A DNA stretch of 64,000 nucleotides, taken from contig OW203984.1 of assembly GCA_934047225.1 (NCBI GenBank), positions 6,271,201 through 6,335,200 on the forward strand, written 5' to 3'. The stretch is from Ypsolopha sequella. Its lineage: Eukaryota; Arthropoda; Insecta; Lepidoptera; Ypsolophidae. The notes under the pieces are model-generated. The model made no database searches and had not been told where the DNA came from. It worked only from the letters and a program-made list of their open reading frames with translations. Shown piece by piece: positions 32,087 to 43,473 of this stretch. The position numbers were made by a program, and so were the translations under genes. Position 1 is the first letter of the stretch; each line of letters starts with the position of its first letter.

Positions 32087-32243
32087 CCACCTTAAGAGTA
32101 CATACAGCAAAGACTATGAATACTTTTTACTACCCGTCCAACACAATAGGGCCAATTGCAAATACTTTATTAGCTTTTGATAGAGAAGACTCATTGGCCT
32201 ATTTATCTTGGACGGGTAATACTAATTATCACGCAGCGAAGCA
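32087..32243 (+). repeat. Repeat O, copy 2 (diverged)
   Basis: TACTACCCGTCCAACACAAT, TAGCTTTTGATAGAGAAGAC, TTGGACGGGTAATACTAATT and ATCACGCAGCGAAGC. It is shorter than the copies at 24.05 and 32.93 kb. Confidence 0.65.
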
Positions 32244-32574
32244 TATTTTTGTTCTATTAAAATTAAAATAAAATACACAAAGATAAGTGACGATATATGT
32301 ATGTACTTATTTATAAATAAATAATGTATACAGGAGTAAAACATATTATATATAACAATGGATACATTACGTAGTTTTTATTATCATATCATTATTATTA
32401 TTTTTTTTACTTCTTAACTTCAGGCTTAAGTAATGCTTCAGCTTGATCATAAGAGAGATCCTGTAACCAATCCGAGACCATTCTACGGCATCCGTGTCTT
32501 GTAGATTTCGCTATATTCAAGGTTTTATTAATAACTTTATAGATGAAGGGAGCTATGAATGAGTAATGTATTTG

Positions 32575-32712
32575 TGGCCGAATTACGACGATAAGGTCAC
32601 GTTGGGACGTAAAAATCGTCGATGAAAAGAAAGTGTGCCAATGTTGACTGTTCTAGTCACTGTCCACACTCGGAAACATCTCTGGCATCCCCTTGACGAT
32701 ATATGTCGATAT
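32575..32712 (-). repeat. Short interspersed repeat R, copy 4
   Basis: Reverse-complement match to the repeat at 10265, with GTGTGGACAGTGAC, CGACGATTTTTACGTCCCA and a CGTAATTCGGCCACAAA end. The most diverged of the four copies. Confidence 0.5.
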
Positions 32713-32931
32713 GTTTTTTTGTTATGTTGTTACTGAACGGGCAATGCCAGTGGCTGCAAAGCTATTCCGTTATCAGAAACTCTAGGAGGAAATGGTTGTC
32801 AGATTCTGAATATAACAATATACCTATGTCCAATACAATCCATGTCGGCATGTTCTGTCTATTTGCATACATAACTTTATAAATTGATAGGTTTTGAGGC
32901 AGATTTCAATGTTACCTCGAATGTCTCTTGA

Positions 32932-33160
32932 TTAAGAAGATGGCATACCCTAGCAACTTTTTTTATTACCCGTCCAGCACAATAAGTCCTATGGCAAAAA
33001 CTTTATTTGCTTTTCATAGAGGCGATTATATGTTGGCTCTTTGGCCTCTTTTTCTTGAACGCGTAATACTAGTGATCACGCAGCGAAACAACAAATTGGT
33101 GTGTTTTTAGCTAATACTGAAATATTTTGTAGGGGAAAAAATATTGAATTTAGGTGATAT
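32932..33160 (+). repeat. Repeat O, copy 3
   Basis: Very close to the copy at 24047-24270, including GATAGAGGCGATTATATGTT-like and TTGGTGTGTTTTTAGCTAAT blocks. Confidence 0.7.
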
Positions 33161-34071
33161 ACCTTTCTATTACCTATTTTATGAAAAAAAAATCAAGTTG
33201 ATCTCTTACCCGCGTTCTTGAAGCGAACGTTTGAAAACCAAAAAAAAAGAGGGTGCAAAACATTTTTTTTGACAAAAGTATAAATCTTAGTACATTTTTT
33301 ATACGTAAGGTCCCTAGAGAAAAGATTAATAAACCAAATATATTTTTTTCAATACAAGGAGAGTCCGAATTTCTTCAAACGAATCCTAGATAGACTGTAG
33401 TTGGTCATGCTCTAGGCTCAGGTACAGGCTTAACTAATGATTCAAACTTTAAATTATTATGACAACTGTCCAAGTAAGTTTCTTTAAAAAATTATACATT
33501 GTTGTTGTTTAAAAAAAACACTTGTACTTATCCACATATACAGTAACCTTTATGCCCGACCGGTTTCGCTGTAAAGCATTTTCTAGGGCCTTTTACAAAT
33601 CCTAACTAAGAGTAAAATTAAATTAATAAATTCCACCAAGTGCCAACAATCACTAGCATATACTTATACATTGTTTATCTGTTTGATGCATAGGTTTCGG
33701 CATCGTAATTTCTGAGTGTATGTTTTTTGGTCTAAATGAAAGGATTATCAATAAAATTGCAGAATGTATGTGGTTGATTGTCATAAGTTATTCTGTTATG
33801 AAATTTTGATTGTAATAATGCTTTATTAAATACAAAATATCGTGGTGAACTGACGACATTAAAAGTCTTTTTGTAACAATTAATATGATATAAAATAAAT
33901 ATCTAAATTCAAAATTTATAAGTCTGATGTTTTAGAAAATATTTCAGCTGGTCTATTGAAATTTAATTTGAGTTTTAGCGGTATAAAATTGACAATGTGA
34001 TTATTTTTCCGTAAATTAAGTGTGGGATATTAATCACTACAAAAGTAACAAAGTAGTGTTGCTAAATAACA
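33161..34071. other. No gene recognised
   Basis: AT-rich intron DNA; no recognised element. Confidence 0.4.
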
Positions 34072-34072
34072 T

Positions 34073-34427
34073 TAAGGCGCTATTTGCTGCATAAATGCTG
34101 CCACATCATTTACTTACTAGAATAATTATTGAAAATCCGCTCAAGTAAATGTGTAGATATAGCAATTAACTATTTTTAAATAGCATAGTTTTCATAGACA
34201 ATGTCTTTGATGAGCTAACATTTTTACCTTTGCCAAAAGTGGATGTTTTTAGGAAAAGTTAAAATTTTAGCTCATCAAGGACGTTGTCTATGAAAACCAT
34301 GCTATATAAAAATAGTTCATTGCTATATCTAGGCGTTTACTTGAGCAGATTTTCAATAATTATTCTAGTAAGTAAAAAATGATTTATTTTCTAAAGTGGC
34401 AGCACTTTCGCAGCATAAAGCGCCTTA
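34073..34427. mobile_element. TTAAGG-group palindromic MITE
   Basis: Begins TTAAGGCGCTATTTGCTGCA and ends GCAGCATAAAGCGCCTTA. The arms extend inward through ACTTACTAGAATAATTATTG and GCATAGTTTTCATAGAC. The copy at 7190-7650 is the same family interrupted by MITE A1. Confidence 0.8.
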
Positions 34428-34431
34428 GCTA

Positions 34432-34850
34432 TTAAGGCGCTACGGAAAAAAATCGACACTTTAAGAACTTGCATATGTACTTCAGTAAATAATGTTTTAT
34501 TTTGATAAAATAGTGTTTTGGATTCTTTTTCTAGGAATCTGTTGAAACAGAAACGCGATTAGAGAAATTCTGCTCGATTGAAATATTTATTGATATGAGG
34601 TCTTTTTCGACACCAATTCTCCTGGTTTGACAATTTAGAATGACATATGGACTGCAATTATATTTTATTAGATGGGTTTTAATAGTATTTAGGACCTGGT
34701 TAAACAAAATTTTGATAGCAACTTTAGTACATTTTATATTAATAAAAAACCGACATTTTGCTACTTTTCCACGAATCCGTCCCTTTCGCACTGAGGGTTT
34801 TTTCGCATATGGAGTAACAGGGACGCTAAAACTTTTACATATCGCCTTAA
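34432..34850 (-). mobile_element. TTAAGG-group element with conserved ORF, copy 1
   Basis: Ends TTAAGGCGCTACGG and ATCGCCTTAA. On the minus strand it carries an 86-codon open frame (34791-34531): RIRGKVAKCRFFINIKCTKV, a KTHLIKYNCSPYVILNCQ segment, RIGVEKDLISINI and SNRVSVSTDS stop. The same frame is open in the copies at 48964 and 56039 but broken in the one at 47211. No known domain recognised. It lies four bases from the preceding MITE with the same end bases. Confidence 0.65.
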
Positions 34851-35066
34851 TACGAAAAATTGGTCTTAATTCTAAATTTGAAGTGGGGGCAATTGATAGT
34901 CCTGCACTGACTCTCCGCGATCATAATATTGTGCACTTCTCCCGGTCAGTCAGCCTAGTCAGCACAGCTCTTTAAAACAGAGCTGAACGGCATTGACACG
35001 TTGACACGACTGAAAAATTACGTTTAAAATTGGTCTGCTGGAAATTTTAGATTACTCGCATGAAAA

Positions 35067-35475
35067 CGTGAAATAGTTCTTAATGGGAGAATGGGACTAT
35101 CCGAAAACGAGCATTACTTAATGGGAGAATGGGACTATCCGAAAACGTGAAATAGTTCTTAATGGGAGAATGGGACTATCCGAAAACGAGCATTACTTAA
35201 TGGGAGAATGGGACTATCCGAAAACGTGAAATAGTTCTTAATGGGAGAATGGGACTATCCGAAAACGAGCATTACTTAATGGGAGAATGGGACTATCCGA
35301 AAACGTGAAATAGTTCTTAATGGGAGAATGGGACTATCCGAAAACGAGCATTACTTAATGGGAGAATGGGACTATCCGAAAACGTGAAATAGTTCTTAAT
35401 GGGAGAATGGGACTATCCGAAAACGAGCATTACTTAATGGGAGAATGGGACTATCCGAAAACGAGCATTACTTAA
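35067..35475 (+). repeat. 79-bp dimeric tandem array
   Basis: Five copies of a 79-bp unit made of a 41-bp half (starting CGTGAAATAGTTCTTAATGG) and a 38-bp half (starting CGAGCATTACTTAATGGGAG). Both halves end GAGAATGGGACTATCCGAAA. An extra CGAGC half closes the array. Units start at 35067, 35146, 35225, 35304 and 35383 and are almost identical, so the expansion is recent. Confidence 0.95.
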
Positions 35476-35483
35476 GTTTACTA

Positions 35484-35868
35484 CTTAAGGGGAAACGAGT
35501 CGTTTCCTCTACGAAACGTACAACTTAAGATGGTTCTTCTTATTTTTGAATTACAGATAATAAAAAAACGGGATTTATAGCATTTCGCGAACAAAGTTAA
35601 GTGTCAGTTAGGCTTTTCCGGCAAAATTTTGTTATATTATGCATAACGTTGTAAATGTATGGGCACACATACTTAAAAGCGTGTTTTAAGTTTGTGTGCC
35701 CATATATCTACAACGTAATGCATAAAATAACAAAATTTTGCCGGAAAAGCCTAACTGACATTAAACTATGTTCGCGAAATGCTATAAATCACATTTCTTT
35801 AATATCTGTAATTCAAAAATAAGAAGAACCATCTTAAGTGGTGCTTTTCGTAGAGGATACAAAGCATT
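35484..35868. mobile_element. Foldback MITE F, copy 1
   Basis: CTTAAGGGGAAACGAGTCG, TTTCCTCTACGAAACG and CTTAAGATGGTTCTTCTTAT return inverted on the right. The arms are about 170 bp around a GGGCACACATACTTAAAAGC loop. Starts at the end of the 79-bp array. A shorter copy is at 56818-57053. Confidence 0.85.
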
Positions 35869-35871
35869 AAA

Positions 35872-36077
35872 AAAATAATACTTTTACAAGTAAGCAAAAT
35901 CATTTTCCTCCCCTTATTTTTCAATTTTTAACTTCTAAACAAGAAATACAAAGTTAGGTTATGCACTTTGTGCTAAGCGACTGATAAAGCTCGAGAGGTC
36001 CCCTTGTGTTGCCTTTTCTGCCGACATCGATTATTTTGGTCGCTGAAGGCGAAAATTTTCATCCGCTATCCCAATTT
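35872..36077 (+). repeat. 206-bp direct repeat, copy 1
   Basis: TTTACAAGTAAGCAAAATCA through GAAAATTTTCATCCGCTATC matches 38597-38820 at more than 90% by eye, in the same orientation, 2.7 kb apart. Copy 2 has short insertions (AATACCT, TACAAG). Confidence 0.8.
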
Positions 36078-36714
36078 TATTCTGCATAATTTGAAAAGTT
36101 TTCTATCGAAACTTGTTACGGCCTTGCTACATTCGGAAACTACACATTAAATATCTGCTACGTCTTGTAGCTCAAAATCACAATTTTCTGTGTAATATAG
36201 CATAAGCAGTCATTTTATCTAGCTACTGAAAGTTTTTATGTAAATCTGCACAGGCCTCTAACTGTCTTATCGAAAGTTGGTGCGTTTAAGTATTCTTCTT
36301 TTCCCCCGACCTCTCTCTTTTCCTTCTATGCTATTTTTTAAGAAACTGTCATGTTGAATCTAGTGTCTTATCGTCTTCCCTCTTTAATTTTCAAAAATTT
36401 TCAACAACAATCTTTGTTCCTTTACAATTCTCAGCACTTCCTCGTCTTCCTCTTCGTGCAGCTAATTCTCTCCATTCATGAGGATGGATCATGGACACAT
36501 CCTCCTGTGTAGTATTTATATTGACTACGAATAACAACAACTATGTCTATGGGCTGTCCTGTAGCCGGGTGACAGAGATCAAATTTACATATAAATTAAA
36601 ACTGGTCTTCACAAACAAGATTTTCGATCGCATCTTTTAATTGGCTACGTCTTGGAAAAGATGTTGATCTATGTTACGTGCTACGGTTTGCTCACATTGT
36701 GCTATAGTTTGTCT
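36078..36714. other. No gene recognised
   Basis: Pyrimidine-rich patches (36290-36325) but no gene or repeat boundary. Confidence 0.35.
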
Positions 36715-36830
36715 TTTAATAATTAAATATTAATAATTAATAATTTTATTAATTATTAATATTTAATTAATAATTTTAATAATTAATAATAATTAATAAT
36801 TTTAATAATTAATAATAATTATTATCGTCT
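36715..36830. repeat. AT-only tandem tract (TTAATAATTAATAA)
   Basis: About 115 bp built of AATAATTAAT words, in effect an imperfect AT minisatellite that can fold on itself. Confidence 0.85.
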
Positions 36831-36983
36831 GACAGATGTTAATAATAGAGAAGGTATAACGAAATAACTATGTGCGATCGAAATAAGTCAGAATAAAATA
36901 CACTGATTTATGAACGAGTAAACGAGATAGATAAAAGTTAGAATAAGAAACACTGAATAGGATAAATCTCGCTCTTTCTTTTT

Positions 36984-37280
36984 AGGGTTCCGTATCCAAA
37001 GGGTAACCAACGGGACCCTATTACTAAGACTCCGCTGTCCGTCTGTCTGTCCGTCTGTCACCAGGCTGTATCTCATAAACCGTGATAGTTAGACGGTTGA
37101 AATTTTCACAGATGATGTATTTCTGTTGCCGCTATTACAACAAATACTAAAAAACAGAATAAAATAAATATTTAAGGGGGCTCCCATGCAACAGACATAT
37201 TTTTTTTTGCCGTTTTTATAGATAATGGTACGGAACCCTTCGTGCGCGAGTCCGACTCGCACTTACCCGTTTTTTTTATT
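36984..37280 (+). repeat. Abundant lepidopteran repeat, near-complete copy
   Basis: TTAGGGTTCCGTATCCAAAG, GGACCCTATTACTAAGACTC, (GTCTGTCC)n, GAAATTTTCACAGATGATGT and the end GCGCGAGTCCGACTCGCACT. Both ends are present, so this is the reference copy for the fragments at 14.4, 17.6 and 51.9 kb. Confidence 0.85.
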
Positions 37281-38596
37281 TTTATTTACATGATCAAATT
37301 CAAAAAATTCAAATTCAAATTTTCTTTATTAAGTATAAAAATAAAGAATGATATGATAAATAAAGACAATATTTTTGATGGTCGTAGGTAAAGTATTTTA
37401 TCCAACTGGACATAACTAGACATTGTGTCACAGTTCCAAATACTAATATAGATAGACATTTAATACTATAGGCGATTATATTACGACCTATAGTACTGCG
37501 ATAAGCTGCAACAAGACTCTTTTAGCGCGTGTATTGGTCGTGGTCAAAATCTAACGATGCTATCATATCCGTTGTTTCACAATTGTCACTGTCATCCACG
37601 CGCCAAAGGATTCTTGTAGCACTCTTAGCACTGTACTCTGAAATCTCCTTCACAGACAAATTACGAACACTCTACGATTATACCCGAGTCAACGCTTTTC
37701 ACACGCATGCGGAAAGAGGGCGCGGGCGATAGGAGAAATTAATCAAGATTTATCTGAGAAGTTAATCAAGCTGAACCTAAGGAAGCGAAATATTCCGCCG
37801 TTGCACCTACAGACCAGCTTCCAACTAGGTCACGACGAGAAAGGAATTCTACTTATGCTTGTCTACAACATTTTCAGACATAACTTGTAGCTCCGAGAAC
37901 ACAAATTGCTCTTCAAAAGTAAATTAAAACGGACCATTGTTGGTTTTCGGTCCGGAAAATCTTATTGTTTCCTCCTTCTGTTTTTCGGGGTCCAAATAAA
38001 GTGTGACCATTTTATACCCTCAAAATATGAGGTCCTTATTACTCTCTGTTATTTCGGAGGTCCTCATTTAAAACATTGTGATAATGTTTCATAATTTCCG
38101 GATTTCCATTTCTCACTTGGCGGGAGGAAATGGGCTTTTATTCGAACACGCACAATTCTAAACGTTTAGGCTATGTTAAGGGAATTATAGAAGTGTGATA
38201 CTTGTTCTATTTACTTTGCAAGGTTTGATATCTTCATGTTTGTTCGCGAAATAGGTACAAATATTTGTGTTTGGAACTTATCTGATGTTTGCCTCGCTTG
38301 TTAATAAAAGTTATGTGCGGATCGATCCAACTTGGTAAGTGAGATTGCTTTTTGGCATTTTGTTTTCTTTCGTAGAAGTAAGTTGTGGAAAACTTTGTGG
38401 AATTGTTTGGTAATGTGTTCTCGTACTATGTGTATTAGACACAGAGTTCTCGAAAGTATTGATATTTTCTCCGAATAGCCTGACGGACAAAAAAATATCT
38501 AGTATGGTGATAGCTTCAATTCTTTAAAATGCTGACAACAGTCTACCGCGTTTAAATGTTTAATAAAACCATATGATTTACTGACGATATTAAACA
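37281..38596. other. No gene recognised
   Basis: Mixed sequence. A slightly GC-richer segment at 37500-37740 has an open frame (37529-37732) with no recognisable product. Confidence 0.35.
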
Positions 38597-38820
38597 AATA
38601 AAAAAAAAATACTTTCACAAGTAAGCAAAATTGTTTTCCTCCCCTTACTTTTCAATTTTTAACTTCTAAACAAGAAATACAAAGTGAGGTTATGCACTTT
38701 GTGCTAAGCGACTGATAATACCTAAAGCTCAAGAGGTCCCCTTGTGTGTACAAGCCTTTTCTGCCGACATCGATTATTTTGGTCGCTAAAGGCGAAAATT
38801 TTCATCCGCTATCCCAATTT
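38597..38820 (+). repeat. 206-bp direct repeat, copy 2
   Basis: Partner of 35872-36077. Downstream sequence diverges at GTACGTTTCGTACGCTC, so the duplicated segment has sharp borders. Confidence 0.8.
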
Positions 38821-38821
38821 T

Positions 38822-39490
38822 TGTACGTTTCGTACGCTCAATTACATTTTTATGTCTTTAATGAGCTTCCACTGGCGGCTCTTAACTTGGATTTTGGCAA
38901 CTCGTGTTATTCTGAGTCAGCTATTTTCGCTGGGGTCTTCCTTCATCTTTCTTTTACAGCTGAATTTATATTTGGCCATAATTATACAGTATATACCTAC
39001 AAGATGGTAGCTTTGTTGTCATGTTTTTGGCAAACGATGGTTTTTGTACATAATGAGATTAATAGTACGGAAGTTAAGGGACCAAAACTTGTACTCGAAA
39101 AATTCGAACAAGTATAGTTTTTATACCCGTTACCCTAATAAATTAATTACACCACAATATAGAACTGATTTTTGCCAAAGAAGTACATATTTTATGCAAA
39201 TCAAAATTTTTAACAAGTTACCTGATTCTCTTAAAGAACTACCTACTCGCTTATTTAAGAAAAAGCTGTTTATCTGGTTGTCTGTAAAATGTTTTTATTC
39301 TATTAAAGAGTTTATAGATCTTTAAGAATATAGAATTAATGCTTATCCTATTATAATTGTAAAATAATATAATCTTACCGCTTTAAATTTTGCATGCCTA
39401 TTTGGGCAAATTGTGCTGAACTATATACATAATTTATAACAACTTATGTACCACAATTTATGCTAATAAATATCTTTATCTTTATCTTTT
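38822..39490 (+). mobile_element. CR1/jockey-like LINE, ORF2 C-terminus and 3' UTR
   Basis: The last frame (39044-39325) has YSFYTRYPNKLITPQYRT, STYFMQIKIFNKLPDSLKEL, FKKKLFIWLSVKCFYSIKEF and a stop. The pattern NTRxKxxL...G-x-K-x-[YF]-N-x-L-P...F-K-x-x-L...FYSxxEF marks the C-terminus of this LINE group. The 3' UTR has AATAAATATC and an (ATCTTT)n tail at 39473-39490. Upstream, 38870-39043 may be earlier ORF2 sequence with frameshifts. Confidence 0.75.
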
Positions 39491-39734
39491 ATCAAACCTT
39501 GCACTTTAACCTGCTGGGATGAAACTTGGAAGTTGTGAAGTACATATCTATAGGTATAATTTAAGAAGTATTACTCTCTGGACCAACTAACTACAAAAAT
39601 TTATGGAAACCTATCTCAGTACATCCCTTCCTAGGATTATGGCCCCACGACATGGAGGTTGTGTGATTTTGAGTATACTACACGTACTTAGGTCACTGCG
39701 ATAATCGCAATATGATTGGCTAGTAGTAATCAAA

Positions 39735-40440
39735 TCAATCAAATCAAATCATTTATTATCAGGCATCTGTGGCCCATAGATAAATACCTTACAAACTAAA
39801 ATATATACAAATACATACAAATATATTACAAAATTAAACCTTCACTTTGAACTATCCCGTGGCACTTGTCCGCGGAAGCGACGGAACACCACGCCCTGCG
39901 GCCAAAAGTTTTCCATCATGACGAGGTGCAGAAAGCAGTCCGGTACTCGCACCACAAACGCCAAAAAGTTGACATTGCGGTACGACTCCAGCAACTGCAC
40001 CCTCGGCGGATATCCTGTCTTTTGACGCACATACTCCGCGATGTCATCGGCCTTAGTGGTGTAGTGCAGGCGGGAGATGTACACCGGCGTGTTCGGCTTA
40101 GCGGCATGCAACTTAAGGTTGGGCTCTACAGGAGCTTTGCCACAGCGTTTCTGGGTCGCTCGAGGTTGGCGCTTCCTCCTTTGCACCGTCACGAAACGAT
40201 CCTCATTAGCCCGGTTCAATGCCTTTTCTGGCACGGGCTTCGTACTGGGAGCGGCAGGGGCGCTCGCGGTGACGCTGGCGAAATCTCGATGATGAGGCTT
40301 CGCCAGAGCTGCAGATACGGGCAGCGCGGCGGGGCGAGGAGCTCGTGGGGTGGGGCAAAAATAATAAGTAATCATGCCATTCCGATTCTAGCCAACCATA
40401 GACTTGAGTCGGACCGAAAAGAATGGACCTTGTAAGTAAA
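39735..40440 (-). mobile_element. LINE ORF1 remnant with 3' tail
   Basis: The minus-strand frame 40375-39842 (177 aa) has a basic, Pro/Ala-rich N-terminal part with QRRKRQPRATQKR, then NTPVYISRLHYTTKADDIAE, QLLESYRNVNFLAFVVRV and MENFWPQGVVFRRFRGQ. This is the C-terminal nucleic-acid-binding region of the ORF1 protein of lepidopteran CR1-type LINEs (VYxSRLxxxTxxxD...FWPxGVxxRxFRG). About 100 bp after the stop comes CTGATAATAAATGATTTGAT, a (TTTGA)n-like tail. ORF2 is absent between them. GC-rich relative to flanks. The plus-strand frame across it is a shadow. Confidence 0.75.
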
Positions 40441-41035
40441 AAGAAGACGAAAATGTAAAAATCAGTATACGTGGTAATACATGTCAATCGTTTATAAGGT
40501 TATTTAGTTTTTAGAGTTTTTGGTTTTAAATTTATGAAAATTTCGAATACTTACGCATAAAAACTGATGCCATGACTCTTGCAGTGTTTGCACGAGTTGT
40601 TTATGCATCATTTCACGATGCAATCTGGCATTTTGTTCGTCCTTCTTTAAAAATTTTGTTGTGCTCACTAGTGCGGATGGTGCACCACGCAGCGCAAGAC
40701 TGATCAACGCAATACACATAAATATAAGCCCAGCCCGCCTGGGCACATAAATGATGGCGTCAAGTTTTAAGCGAGTTTACGCTTCCATAAAATTTTAGTT
40801 CGTCGCTCTGGACAAACTTTTTTTTTGTTCTGCTTCTCATAGGGGCAAATTACTAAATTTTATCAAATACCAGCCTGGATGAATCTGGAAAAGGTCACCC
40901 GAAAACAAAAATGAGGTTACCGTTGTACTTGGCAGACACAGGAACACCTTTTTGCACTAGATTTTTTTTTCACCTGCGTTTTTTTTGCTACCCCCTCCTG
41001 CACAACCTGCCGGACTGCCGGAGAGCACTACTTCG
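40441..41035. other. No gene recognised
   Basis: A short minus-strand frame (40746-40504) begins MPRRAGLIFMCIALISLALRG, signal-peptide-like, but has no homology I recognise. Otherwise AT-rich. Confidence 0.3.
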
Positions 41036-41039
41036 TTAA

Positions 41040-41439
41040 GGGTCGGTGTTCCGAGATTCGGGGTTCGGGGTTATGGCTTTTTAAGACGGTAAAAATTCAA
41101 ATTTCTAAACAAAATAAATACCACTTGTTACCTTACAAGATGAAGTGCAGGTTCATTAAAAAAAACACGGCAATAATGTATAGTAACTTCAGAAAAAAAA
41201 CAGGAATTTCAAGAAAATCTCTTGAATAGCATTGCAGCGCTACGGGTGTAACCTGAACTTGACATCCTGTTTTTTTTTCTGAAGTTACTATACATTAGTC
41301 CCAAGATTTTTTTAAATGAATCTGTGCTTCATCTTGTAAGGTAACAAGTGGTATTTATTTTGTTCAGAAATTAATATTTTACTATCTTAAAAAGCCATAA
41401 CCCCGAACCCTGTTTTGCCCAATCTCGGAACTCCGACTC
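41040..41439. mobile_element. TTAA-flanked foldback MITE G
   Basis: TTAA at 41036-41039 and 41440-41443. The arms GGGTCGGTGTTCCGAGATTC and GAACTCCGACTC continue for nearly 190 bp (GGGGTTATGGCTTTTTAAGA; TACCACTTGTTACCTTACAA; AGTAACTTCAGAAAAAAAAC). Hairpin with a short loop. TTAA flanks suggest piggyBac-type mobilisation. Confidence 0.8.
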
Positions 41440-41574
41440 TTAATGTTACCTATAGATAGATATGTTTCATCCCAGCGGGGTTACGTCAAGGCAAGGTTAA
41501 GTCTCTTAGCCTCCGTACTAACGTAATAACGAATAAACAATATTTAAGTTAGAAGTTGAATAGAACGTGCTATG

Positions 41575-42780
41575 TCATTTTTCATTTTTCATTTTTCTTT
41601 ATTCAGGAAACAAACAGTCATTTTACAAAATTAAATTAAATAAAGTTACATACAATGGGACTTGGAGCTCCCTATATAGATCTAAAGATACATACTGTGA
41701 GAAACTAAATTACTAAATTGTGTATAATAAATGTTTATAACTTACTACTTAAAAATATGTAAATACATATTTTTACAGATAATATATTAATTGTTTTGAT
41801 TATCTACTCCAAAGGAGTAGGCTAATGTGTTTTTTAAATATGGTATAAGAAAGACAAAAAATATCAATTTCGCTCAAGTTCTTGTTATAAAATGTAGGAC
41901 TACGCCTTAAGAATGTATTTTGCGCATAATTCGAATGGCAACGGTTTACGCAAAAAGTATCGTTTGAGCGGCTATAGTAACGAGGTATTTTAAAGTTCAA
42001 GTTTTCTAATAAGTAACAGGAGTCTATTTGGCCATTAATGATTTTATATAAAAAGCAGGTATCTAAGAAGTTGCGTCGAATATAGAGAGGAGGCAATCTG
42101 TGACGATGTGTACTGATGTCATAATTCCGATAATATCCAGTTCTATAATCTAATGTTTTAAGAAATTTGCGTTGAACTCTCTCGATACGCTCAACATGAG
42201 TCTTGTATCGGGGTGACCACACGACGGATGCGAACTCCAGTTTACTTCGTACATAAGCAAAGTAAAGGATTCTGTAAGTTGACGGCTTGCTGAAAGGTTT
42301 GGATAGACGAAGAATCATACCAAGTAGTTTAAATGACCGTTCAAGGATATGATCTATGTGTAAATTGAAAGAAAGTTTTGAGTCTAATATAACACCCAGG
42401 TCCCGTATATGTGTAACCCGTTTAATACTACTATTATTTATATTGTAATTAAAGAGAATGGGATTATGTTTGCGAGTGAAAGTGATAGTGTAACATTTTT
42501 GAGAGTTGAGAACAAGACGGTTTAGTTTACAGTAAATAAGAATGTTATTTAAATCTGTTTGAAGATCAATACAATCATCTGTACTTGATATAATTCGATA
42601 TATTTTAGCATCATCTGCATAAAGAAGAAGGTTTGAAGAATGAATACTGTTGCCAAAATCATTAATATATAGTGTAAATAAGAGGGCTCCCAAATGGGAA
42701 CCCTGCGGAACCCCTGAAGTTATAAATTTAAATAGAGAAACATAACCTTTCAACAAAAGAGTCAGTCAGTTTAATAAACA
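41575..42780 (-). mobile_element. Jockey-like LINE, 5'-truncated reverse transcriptase
   Basis: The minus-strand frame 42756-41800 (318 aa) is intact. It starts inside the palm (ITSGVPQGSHLGALLFTLYI), has the catalytic box LLLYADDAKIY (about residue 45), then LNSQKCYTITFTR, HIRDLGVILDSKLSFNLHID, the thumb (RILYFAYVRSKLEFASVVWS) and the C-terminus FLRRSPTFYNKN...LLLWSR. The finger motifs and the endonuclease are missing. A 3' UTR of about 200 bp ends in a (GAAAAAT)n tail (minus strand; 41577-41600). The frame has no stops, so the insertion is young. It polymerises cDNA from LINE RNA when full-length; this copy cannot. Confidence 0.95.
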
Positions 42781-42939
42781 TTTTCACAGTTACATTTATA
42801 ATTTAAAAAACTTGTGCTTTTCTTTAATATAAAGTAATTTATAAATTCGAAATAATTATAGTATAAATTGTATTATAACAAGCTTTTCATTACATTAAAT
42901 TAAATGGACACAATAAAAGCAATATTTAATATTTTAAAG

Positions 42940-43055
42940 ATATATTTCGGCCCACTTTGGGGCCGACATGTGTATATATAAAACAAACGAAAAAAAGATA
43001 AATAAAACTATACATATATTTTGGGCCCTACTGGGCTCGGCATCAGTTGAGATAC
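42940..43055. repeat. Two GAAA-type hairpins
   Basis: Hairpins at 42943-42970 (arms TTTCGGCCC / GGGGCCGA) and 43018-43048 (GGGCCCTACTGGGCTCGGCATCAG) are 45 bp apart with AT-rich DNA between. The second runs directly into the LINE fragment. Confidence 0.6.
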
Positions 43056-43412
43056 AATAAGATACATACTCTTATAATATAACTGGACATAAGCCTTCCA
43101 GGACTTTCCAGGACACCCGGCGGTCATCCTGGAAGAATTGCCCATACTCACACACGCTGGGTAGGCGGGTTGGTGAGCGCGGTGCCGGAACTCTCGCACC
43201 AGTGACGCCGCTGCCCGTCACCAGTCTGTTCCATATAAGGCCCGGCTATTAGGGTTGGATATACCGCCATCCATCGGTCCCAGGCATGGTGGGCCTCCTG
43301 GTTTTTTGCCTGTGAGCTGTCCTCTTACTCTCCCCCGAATTACTTCGAGGGGGTCTCCAAGTAAGATGTTCATACCTCTACAGTCGAGCCCGGCATCAGC
43401 TCTACCACCTTG
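43050..43412 (-). mobile_element. LINE 3' fragment, copy 2
   Basis: Reverse-complement copy of 14741-15105: GCGGGTTGGTGAGCGCGGTG, CCGCCATCCATCGGTCCCAG, TTACTTCGAGGGGGTCTCCA and GTCGAGCCCGGCATCAGCTC. The EAYVQQW-equivalent end is degraded. Confidence 0.7.
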
Positions 43413-43473
43413 TAATCTATTTTAATGTATTGTTAATCAAATAGGCGGAAAAAATCCAATATGTTTTCAAATA

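Noticed and set aside
37529..37732. 67-codon frame with balanced composition
   Set aside because: No motif, no splice context and no repeat partner; cannot be told from chance.
39866..40435. 189-codon plus-strand open frame
   Set aside because: It is the antisense of the LINE ORF1 frame and owes its length to GC-rich codons.
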